Source of the DNA: Baffinella frigidus
Lineage: Eukaryota; Cryptophyceae; Cryptomonadales; Baffinellaceae
Reading direction: 5' to 3'
DNA: 10,600 nt
Assembly: GCA_026770585.1 (NCBI GenBank)
Contig: MU647071.1
Coordinates: forward strand, 69,179 to 79,778
A program made the translations under genes and the position numbers. Positions 6,008 through 10,600 of the stretch are shown here, piece by piece. Position 1 is the stretch's first letter; each line of letters begins with the position of its first letter. The notes under the pieces are model-generated. The model had not been told where the DNA came from. It ran no database searches and was given only the letters and a program-made list of their open reading frames with translations.

Positions 6008-6742
6008 ATGCTACGGGTGAGAGAGTGCAGCGCTGGACAGGATGGCCACAGCGAGCCAGGATTCGATCCGCTCGTTTTCCGGGTTTTTTTGGCAGACAGA
6101 AAATATCCGGCGTCCCGGGTCTTTTTCCTCGACCTCACGGTGAGCATGGGCAGAAGGGTCGCCGCTGAGCTGCTCCCAGAGCTCGCCCCTCTGGCGATTC
6201 CCCAGATTTTGCGGGACAGCCACAGCCGCTCCTCCAGACGAACGACCGGGAAACGTCGAAGCGACACGGCGGGAGCGTCTCGCATCGCTCAGATCGCCGT
6301 GGCACACCGCGCACCTCGGCAAGGGACACTGCGACAAGGTACACCGCGCCGCCACGCGCGTCGGGTGGTGTTGCCGCTCCTGTTGAGCCTCCTCGCTACG
6401 CCCTCCCTCCTCTCGGACGCGTTCGTCCTCCACCCCTCCCCACCGGGGGAGGGGGCCACCCTCCGCGGCGGCGTTTCGCTACGGTGCCCGCGGGAGGGAG
6501 CGGCGCTGCGCCCCCCTCGGGCGGTGTCACCCCCCCCGCGCGTGCACCCCTTGCGGGCGCTCGGGGGCGCTTCTCCTTCTTCCCCAGCAGGGGAGGAGCG
6601 GCTCGGGCGGGAGGAGGGGCCTGGGGGCGCCGTCGAGGGGCTGGAGGGAGGGGGTGGGGCTATCGAGTGCTTCGTGGTGCTCGGGAACCTGCAGTCTGGG
6701 GCGAATATCGGGCGGGTGATCCGGTCGGCTTCGATCTTCGGG
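6008..6742 (+). CDS. SpoU/TrmH-family RNA methyltransferase, exon 1
   Basis: SpoU (SPOUT) enzymes transfer a methyl group from S-adenosylmethionine to a ribose 2'-OH in tRNA or rRNA. Residues 220-245 of this frame read ECFVVLGNLQSGANIGRVIR then SASIFG, a textbook motif I (NxGxxxRxAxxFG) with the catalytic Arg. The exon ends at TTCGGG|GTAAGG, a good donor (6743). Residues 119-138 are hydrophobic (VVLPLLLSLLATPSLLSDA) after an Arg-rich run and are followed by FVLHPSP. This resembles a signal peptide with Phe at +1, as in plastid pre-sequences of red-lineage secondary algae. The 6008 start would place that signal about 118 residues in, so the real start, or an upstream intron (candidate donor ACG|GTGAGC near 6138), is unresolved. 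Residues 145-217 are Pro/Gly-rich linker. Confidence 0.8.
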
Positions 6743-6790
6743 GTAAGGGTGGACTACCTGATTCCGGCATCAACCTTCTTCCGAAATTGC

Positions 6791-6950
6791 GATAGGGGAT
6801 GGGGGATAGGGGATAGGGGATAAGGGATCGGGGATAGGGGATAGGGGATAAGGGATCGGGGATAGGGGATAGGGGATAGGGGATAAGGGATAGGGGATAG
6901 GGGATAAGGGATCGGGGATAGGGGATAGGGGATAAGGGATAGGGAATCGG
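6791..6950 (+). repeat. (GGGGATA)n minisatellite, 7-nt period
   Basis: About 160 bp of GGGGATA units, with AGGGATA and AGGGATC recurring about every third or fourth unit, so there is weak higher-order order. The 7-nt period matches the telomere-like arrays elsewhere in the window, but the sequence differs. Confidence 0.95.
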
Positions 6951-7035
6951 GTTAAACCATACACCCTAGGCTGCTTTGCTGTGAAGGGAGTGATGCTGCG
7001 ACATGCACCCGACTGTATTGCCGACCGTAGCACCC

Positions 7036-7207
7036 TACCACCAACCCTCACGGTTTGGGCAAATGATCGAATTTGGTGGTACGCAATACCCTGGGATGAA
7101 GTCGGATTCCGACGTCGGTCATTTTTAAAGCCTCAAAAGCAGGGTGTTTAGAGTTTTAAAACTGGTACGTAATTTCCCATTTGCCCAAACCGTGAGGGCT
7201 GGTGGTA
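7036..7207. mobile_element. Foldback element with 30-bp inverted ends
   Basis: 172 bp. TACCACCAACCCTCACGGTT (continuing to 7065) matches the reverse complement of 7178-7207 at 29 of 30 bases. No coding capacity. Confidence 0.85.
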
Positions 7208-7242
7208 CGCAAGGGTTATTCGGTCGCCTTCGACCTTCGGGG
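7208..7242 (+). repeat. Echo of exon 1 end, copy A
   Basis: GGGTTATTCGGTCG followed by CTTCGACCTTCGGGGTA matches the exon 1 end and donor (6714-6745) at 28 of 32 positions. It encodes a damaged motif I tail. It lies directly after the foldback element. Confidence 0.7.
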
Positions 7243-7278
7243 TACTCCGCTGTCGAGCCAACTCGGCACATATAAGAC

Positions 7279-7306
7279 AGCCAGGACCGGGATTCCGGTC
7301 CTGGCT
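7279..7306. other. Perfect 12-bp hairpin followed by a T-rich tract
   Basis: AGCCAGGACCGG and its exact complement are separated by GATT, then TTTTCATTTT follows. In bacteria this would be a rho-independent terminator. Here it sits inside a eukaryotic intron and is probably another foldback relic. A TATAAG stretch precedes it (7271-7276). Confidence 0.8.
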
Positions 7307-7385
7307 TTTCATTTTAAAAGTCCATTTCCTTCAGGATTCAGGTTAAAGTTTTTAAAATCGCGTCCCGTCCTCGCTCGGTAGCGGT

Positions 7386-7498
7386 ACCTCTGCCTCAGTC
7401 TATTTGGTCTCGTCAATTTGGTTAGCCCGGGCTCGTTTTCTCTCCAAAGTTGACGGGGTTGTACCACACACCCAGAATGTCAACTTGATGCGCCTGCA
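7386..7498. mobile_element. Truncated element related to 9029-9274
   Basis: CCTCTGCCTCAGTC at the left resembles the CTAGCTCTGCCTCA terminus. The region 7405-7495 (CTCCAAAGTTGACGGG, then CCAGAATGTCAACTTGA) matches 9155-9240. No right terminus was found, so it is partial. Confidence 0.65.
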
Positions 7499-7538
7499 TC
7501 GGGCGGGTTATTCGGTCGTCGTTGATCTGTGGGGTACT
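7499..7538 (+). repeat. Echo of exon 1 end, copy B
   Basis: ATCGGGCGGGTTATTCGGTC and the following GATCTGTGGGGTA match the exon 1 end (6708-6745) in order, with 7 mismatches over the last 32 bases. The match reaches further upstream than copy A. A CTAGCTCTGCCTCA element begins immediately after it. Confidence 0.65.
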
Positions 7539-7812
7539 CTAGCTCTGCCTCAATTAATCTGGGCTCCTCATTAAATAAATTTAGATCCTCTTTGTGCTGG
7601 AGCGTTTGTACGGAGTCCTGATCTAAATGTATTGAATGGGGAGCACAGATTTTATCCGGGGAAACCTATTTTTCTTTAGTTTGATGGCAAGGAAAATTAC
7701 TACACAGATGCTTTAATATTTCTAATAAGAACGAATTGTGTAGTAATTTTCCTTGCCATCAAACTAAAGAAAAATAGGTTTTCCCGGATAAGATTAACTG
7801 AGGCAGAGCTAG
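7539..7812. mobile_element. Foldback element with CTAGCTCTGCCTCA ends
   Basis: 274 bp. The outer 22-bp inverted ends match at 21 of 22 positions. Inside is a hairpin with 55-bp arms (7652-7706 and 7737-7791), one mismatch, and a 30-nt loop. A second smaller inverted pair lies at about 7562-7585 and 7619-7642. No coding capacity. Confidence 0.9.
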
Positions 7813-7841
7813 GTGCTGTCCAGCCCCTGAGCGTGGCGTCT

Positions 7842-7975
7842 ATGATTTCAGCTAAGTCAACCAGCTCACCTAAGTCAACTTTTTTGGTCTTGATACAGGT
7901 CTCTCACGCCTAACTGCACTCCGACCAGCAAGATTTCAGCTAAGTCAACCAGCTCACCTAAGTCAACTTTCCCGG
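7842..7975. repeat. Direct repeat with GATTTCAGCTAAGTCAACC core
   Basis: A roughly 38-bp unit (GATTTCAGCTAAGTCAACC, then AGCTCACCTAAGTCAACTTT) occurs at about 7845-7883 and 7931-7969. The second copy and its flanks recur inverted at 10028-10097. Confidence 0.85.
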
Positions 7976-8131
7976 TGAATTTCATGGGGGGGTCAAAATC
8001 CACCTGTGAAATTGGGAGGGGGGGGGCGAAATATCTACGAGCCCAAACTGAACTGGGGCAGAGCTAGGTATCTTTCGAGATTAGAGCGGGAGAGGGGCCG
8101 GCGGCAGGGGCAGGTGGGAGGCTGCCTGTTT

Positions 8132-8239
8132 TTCCGGGGTGCAGTGCCTAACCACACCGCTACTCTGCGTAGCCTATCCACGGCGTTCGTGTTTGGCAAC
8201 GAGGCGGATGGCGTATTCCGGGGTGCAGTGCCTAACCAC
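8132..8239 (+). repeat. 24-bp direct repeats flanking the motif II exon
   Basis: TTCCGGGGTGCAGTGCCTAA plus CCAC is identical at 8132-8155 and 8216-8239. The repeats bracket the motif II coding segment. Confidence 0.9.
8145..8212 (+). CDS. SpoU methyltransferase, motif II exon
   Basis: In frame it reads LSTAFVFGNEADG preceded by PNHTATLRS. FGNExxG is SpoU motif II, part of the trefoil knot that binds S-adenosylmethionine. The preceding residues fit the short strand and loop usually found before it. A candidate acceptor is GGTGCAG at 8144; another is GCGTAG at about 8172. A candidate donor is GGC|GTATTC at 8213, which is weak. The frame stays open on both sides, so the borders are approximate. 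The same strand and order as exon 1 support a single gene. Confidence 0.65.
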
Positions 8240-8262
8240 CCACTGCCACACCGCGGGCTACG

Positions 8263-8300
8263 AAGGGAGTTTCGGCCCATTTTGGGCCGACTTTCCGTCA
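8263..8300. repeat. Short palindrome
   Basis: TCGGCCCATTTTGGGCCGA is a near-perfect hairpin in the sequence just left of the 8315 element. Confidence 0.7.
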
Positions 8301-8314
8301 CCTTATCCGTAGGA

Positions 8315-8688
8315 CCCCCCCTATGTCCCTACGGGTTGCCTACCGTAGGGTCCTAGGTCTTATTGCTTAGGGGTTATTCGGAATCCCTTCGAAGTCCGCT
8401 GTGTGGTGTGAGGCTAGGTGCGCGGTCGTGTGTGAACAGGACATTTTGGTCCTAGGAGCCCTACAGCCTACGGTAGGTAGGTCCTACCTAAATCCGTAGG
8501 GAAACTATCGAATTTCTGAATTTGATCACATTTGAGAGCAGGTGACGGAATGCGTGGTCGTCGGGCAGCGAAAATGGCCGTCGTTTGGGGACCAGGTGCG
8601 TCGGTTTCCTTCGAAGGGATTTTGAATAACCCTTAAGCGATAAGACCTAGGACCCTACGGTAGGCAACCCGTAGGGGCATATGGGGGA
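8315..8688. mobile_element. Foldback element, about 65-bp inverted ends
   Basis: Left end 8315-8379 and right end about 8624-8688 are inverted copies, sharing CCCTACGGGTTGCCTACCGT, AGGGTCCTAGGTCTTAT and GGGTTATTC with a few differences. The interior has a further CCTAGGAGCCCTAC / GGTAGGTCC motif like the MITE family 1 and 2 cores. No coding capacity. Confidence 0.88.
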
Positions 8689-8846
8689 GCTACTGAAAAC
8701 ATCCGCCCCGTATCGTGGTTCAAACCGGATTTGGGTTTGAAAGGCTCTACAACTGCCAGGGTCAATGTATTTTGCATTTAGAACAGGGACTCCAGGACAG
8801 AAGGGAAACTAAAAATCGTTTACGGCGAGCCCGGACGCAGGCAGAG

Positions 8847-9023
8847 CTAGAGCGCTGTGCAGAGAAGTTGGCCACAGGAAATAATGGAAAATCGACAAAT
8901 TGAAGCCATTTTGTCAACTTTTGAGAAATTTAGTACCACGAATTTCTCAAAAGTGGACAGAATGGCTCCAATTTCCCCATTTTCCCATTTTTCGGTGGCC
9001 AACTTCTCTGCACAGCGCTCTAG
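8847..9023. mobile_element. Foldback element with perfect 29-bp ends
   Basis: CTAGAGCGCTGTGCAGAGAA (continuing to 8875) is the exact reverse complement of 8995-9023. A second nested inverted pair lies inside (TTTTGAGAAATT and AATTTCTCAAAA). It sits between a GGCAGAGCTAG and a CTAGCTCTG terminus of the neighbouring family. Confidence 0.9.
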
Positions 9024-9028
9024 ATGGT

Positions 9029-9274
9029 CTAGCTCTGTCTCAGTCGATTGGGACCCGGCCTCACCAATTTGGTGAGGCACGCGGACGCCAAAGCCAGACG
9101 GTCGGCCGTGACTGCCTTGCGTGTTCCTAGCACCCCAAGGTGCTATAGGGTACAGGGCTGGACCAATTTGGTGAGGCCGGGTCCTTTCCCGCTCCAAAGT
9201 TGACGGGTCAACTTTACGCAAAACCAGAATGTCAACTTGAGAGATGTCAGTCAACCCGAGTGAGGCAGAGCTGG
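9029..9274. mobile_element. Foldback element with CTAGCTCTGTCTCA ends
   Basis: 246 bp between CTAGCTCTGTCTCA and TGAGGCAGAGCTGG. Inner inverted pair: GACCCGGCCTCACCAATTTG and its complement (about 9050-9071 and 9154-9182). Same family as 7539-7812 by its ends, with a different interior. Confidence 0.85.
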
Positions 9275-9307
9275 AGGGTTTCGCACACCACCCCGAGGCC
9301 TCACGAG

Positions 9308-9476
9308 GATCTCATCCGGTCAGGTATTTAAATTAAATGCTCGGGAGTTCCCCAAATGTACGGAAATTACTACACATGATCTTTCGGACACGACTCTTTC
9401 ATCGCTTGTGTAATAATTTTCGTTGTATGGGGAACTCCGCCGAGCATTTAAATTAAATACCTGACCGGATGAGATC
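9308..9476. mobile_element. Foldback element with perfect 37-bp ends
   Basis: GATCTCATCCGGTCAGGTAT (continuing to 9344) is exactly inverted at 9440-9476. A shorter inverted pair, GAAATTACTACACA and TGTGTAATAATTTTC, lies inside and resembles the inner arms of the element at 7539-7812. Confidence 0.92.
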
Positions 9477-9540
9477 TCCCGCGATACACAGGTTATGAAG
9501 ACTTAACCACAGGGTATAGTTACACGTTACGTGACCAAGC

Positions 9541-9609
9541 CTGCCCGTGACTGGTACTAAATTTTACAACCCCACATTTTAAATGGTCGCACTTCTAGCC
9601 TCGAGTGGT
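9541..9609. mobile_element. Element fragment ending CTCGAGTGGT
   Basis: TTACAACCCCACAT followed by an A/T-rich stretch and ending CTCGAGTGGT matches the pattern at about 10390-10434. The common right end suggests two diverged copies of one element. It ends about ten bases before the terminal methyltransferase exon. Confidence 0.6.
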
Positions 9610-9620
9610 AGGAGGAGGAG

Positions 9621-9726
9621 TTACAACCCATCCGGAAAATGCTCGTATGAGCGGCCGACACGGGGTACAGTGAGTGGCACAATGCGTCGAGCATGTGCGG
9701 CGCTGACGCTGGTTGTCTGGCAATAA
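9621..9726 (+). CDS. SpoU methyltransferase, C-terminal exon
   Basis: The frame reads RGTVS, then GTMRR, then ACAALTLVVWQ and TAA (9724-9726). Plant and algal SpoU proteins end with motif III, a Gly/Arg-rich turn then SLNV and a short helix of small residues. RGTVS and the ACAALTLVVW helix fit, but the conserved SLNV is not present; five unrelated residues stand in its place. The acceptor may be GGAG|TTAC at 9620. AATAAA (9722-9727) overlaps the stop. A diverged or damaged last exon is the best reading; chance similarity is possible. Confidence 0.45.
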
Positions 9727-9727
9727 A
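9722..9727 (+). promoter_or_regulatory. AATAAA polyadenylation-like signal
   Basis: Overlaps the TAA of the proposed last exon. Suitable position for 3' end formation, but short enough to occur by chance. Confidence 0.35.
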
Positions 9728-9772
9728 CTATCAATCTCTCTACACTCACCCTGCGCGATGGTGCATTTATCT

Positions 9773-9909
9773 CAGAAAACGAGTTCTAAAACTCGGTTTC
9801 TTAAGTCAATTCCCCTAAAAATTCGTCAACTTATTCTTTACTCTCCGCATAAGTTGACAAAATTGTAACGGAATTGACTAAAGAAAACGAGTTTTAAGAA
9901 AACGAGTTG
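9773..9909. mobile_element. Foldback element with AAAACGAGTT ends
   Basis: GAAAACGAGTTCTAAAACTC, then TTTCTTAAGTCAATTCC on the left, and GGAATTGACTAAAGAAAACG then AGTTTTAAGAAAACGAG on the right, form long imperfect inverted arms. CGTCAACTTAT and ATAAGTTGAC pair inside. Confidence 0.85.
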
Positions 9910-9954
9910 TCGGTAAGGGCGGACGTCCTAGTTCACTCGGATCCAGAACATTTC

Positions 9955-10097
9955 GCCTAAGTCAACTCCCCCTGAAAACCAGCGCCTTAAGTCAAATGCC
10001 GGCCATGGTGGCAGGGTCCATCTAAACGAAATCAGGGGAAAGTTGACTTAGGTGGGCTGGTTGACTTAGCTGAAATCTTGTGGGTCGGAGTGTAGTT
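9955..10097. mobile_element. Foldback element; inverted copy of the 7912-7980 unit
   Basis: GCCTAAGTCAACTCCCC at the left pairs with GGGGAAAGTTGACTTAGG (10034-10051). The right part, to 10097, is the reverse complement of 7912-7980 (GTTGACTTAGCTGAAATCTT), with few changes. Confidence 0.8.
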
Positions 10098-10105
10098 CCG
10101 GCATG

Positions 10106-10180
10106 AACCGAATCCCGGCATTCCGTAGTGTGCTACCGTGTGCAATACGGCAGGGTGATACGGAATGCCGGAATTCGGTT
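10106..10180. repeat. Hairpin with 22-bp arms
   Basis: AACCGAATCCCGGCATTCCG plus TA (10106-10127) pairs with 10159-10180 at 21 of 22 positions, with a 31-nt loop. Confidence 0.9.
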
Positions 10181-10209
10181 GTCGCCCGAATGAGTCAATG
10201 CGGACCGTA

Positions 10210-10490
10210 TTGACAAACATCTTGCCTCGCAACAACCAGGGCACGCGACTCGACCTCCCAACGCGTGTTTAAAACCGATGTGCTTTTAAAAGTGGGTATT
10301 TGTGTAGTAACTTTCGTTGATTGGTCACGTAACTCTGCAAAATTAGCACAGTCACGAGGTTAGAATACCCTATCCTGGTACAAATCTGTACAACCCCACA
10401 TGTAAATAGGATGCTCCAGCATTCTCGAGTGGTGTTGACAAATATCTTGCCTCGCGACAACCAGGGCACGCGACTCGACCTCCCAATGCG
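10210..10490. repeat. 56-bp direct repeat pair around an element copy
   Basis: TTGACAAACATCTTGCCTCG (continuing to 10265) recurs at 10435-10490 with 53 of 56 identical. The 169 bp between ends with the CTCGAGTGGT terminus and includes TTTGTGTAGTAACTTTCGTT, like the inner core of other elements here. Confidence 0.9.
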
Positions 10491-10566
10491 GCATTTCTTC
10501 CGCCATGAGGACGCTGCGGCCTACCTCCGGTAACCCTACCCCCTACACCGCCGGAGGCTCGTCGCC

Positions 10567-10569
<3 letters not shown>
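10491..10569. other. Short spacer, no feature
   Basis: GC-rich sequence leading into the terminal microsatellite. One CCCTACCCCCTACACC stretch resembles the 7-mer arrays. No gene seen. Confidence 0.5.

Positions 10570-10600
<31 letters not shown>
10570..10600. repeat. GA microsatellite at the window end
   Basis: Pure GA dinucleotides to the last base, the complement of the repeat that opens the window. Confidence 0.97.

Larger units (their letters stand above)
6743..8144 (+). other. Methyltransferase intron(s), element-filled
   Basis: Starts with the GTAAGG donor. It contains a 7-mer minisatellite, foldback elements and two echoes of the exon 1 end. The phase changes from 0 at the donor to a different phase at the motif II exon, so at least one short unrecognised exon probably lies inside, or a border is wrong. 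An alternative reading continues past the donor as VRVDYLIPASTFF before entering the minisatellite. Confidence 0.55.
8213..9620 (+). other. Methyltransferase intron(s), element-filled
   Basis: Contains at least four palindromic elements and little unique sequence. The longest non-palindromic stretch is about 8700-8838, with a 62-codon frame starting at 8715 that I cannot assign; an extra exon there is possible but unsupported. Confidence 0.5.

Noticed and set aside
6040-6080. tRNA T-arm-like GGATTCGATCC
   Set aside because: No acceptor, D or anticodon arm can be folded around it.
6770-7051. Minus-strand frame with PYPLSPIP repeats
   Set aside because: It is the complement of the GGGGATA minisatellite.
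7279-7306. Bacterial rho-independent terminator
   Set aside because: The shape fits, but no bacterial gene precedes it and it lies in an intron rich in palindromes.
7842-7975. CRISPR-like spaced repeats
   Set aside because: Only two copies, and the unit recurs inverted in another element. The context is eukaryotic.
8006-8356. Complete stand-alone 116-codon gene
   Set aside because: Only the AFVFGNEADG segment is recognisable. The frame runs through low-complexity sequence and into a foldback element, so it is better read as one exon of the SpoU gene.
8715-8838. Extra methyltransferase exon
   Set aside because: The frame reads plausibly but shows no SpoU motif or convincing splice sites, so I left it unassigned.
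8847-9254. Small proteins encoded in the palindromic region
   Set aside because: Frames on both strands repeat the same peptides because they read the two arms of foldback elements.

Overview
This window looks like nuclear DNA of a microbial eukaryote, most likely an alga. The evidence is spliceosomal-type exons with GT..AG borders, plant-type telomere-like 7-mers (CCCTAAA and variants), dense small foldback elements, and no bacterial operon layout or ribosome-binding sites. One predicted protein carries a hydrophobic signal sequence followed by A|F at the probable cleavage site. That resembles the 'ASAFAP'-type plastid pre-sequence of red-lineage secondary algae. A cryptophyte is my guess, but nothing here proves it.

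Two genes are recognisable. They are head to head, separated by about 115 bp (5893-6007). On the minus strand, 5892 down to about 3617 (perhaps 3400) encodes an ankyrin-repeat protein. On the plus strand, from about 6008 to 9726, lie pieces of a SpoU/TrmH-family (SPOUT) RNA 2'-O-methyltransferase: motif I near 6680-6742, motif II near 8180-8212, and a C-terminal exon at about 9621-9726 that ends at TAA and overlaps an AATAAA.

The ankyrin gene is the most striking part. Its 3' half is cut into very small exons (37, 62 and 44 nt). The segments between them are almost pure arrays of 7-nt telomere-like variants (TACACCC, TGCACCC, TGAACCC), and one is a foldback MITE. Removing three of these segments at GT..AG borders restores exact 33-residue ankyrin periodicity with matching phases, so the arrays behave as introns. 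The gene also carries an 89-bp inverted fragment of an ankyrin repeat and an apparent frameshift, so it may be a decaying copy or may have more introns than I can define.

The methyltransferase introns (6743 to about 8144 and about 8213 to 9620) are filled with a (GGGGATA)n array and with nested palindromic elements of several families.

Left flank (1-3400): CT microsatellite, interstitial telomere-like array (401-744), three full copies of a roughly 118-bp MITE with TA target duplications, a second MITE family, several palindromes, and no gene I can recognise. Right flank (9727-10600): more foldback elements, a 56-bp direct repeat pair, and a GA microsatellite. The window thus starts in (CT)n and ends in (GA)n.
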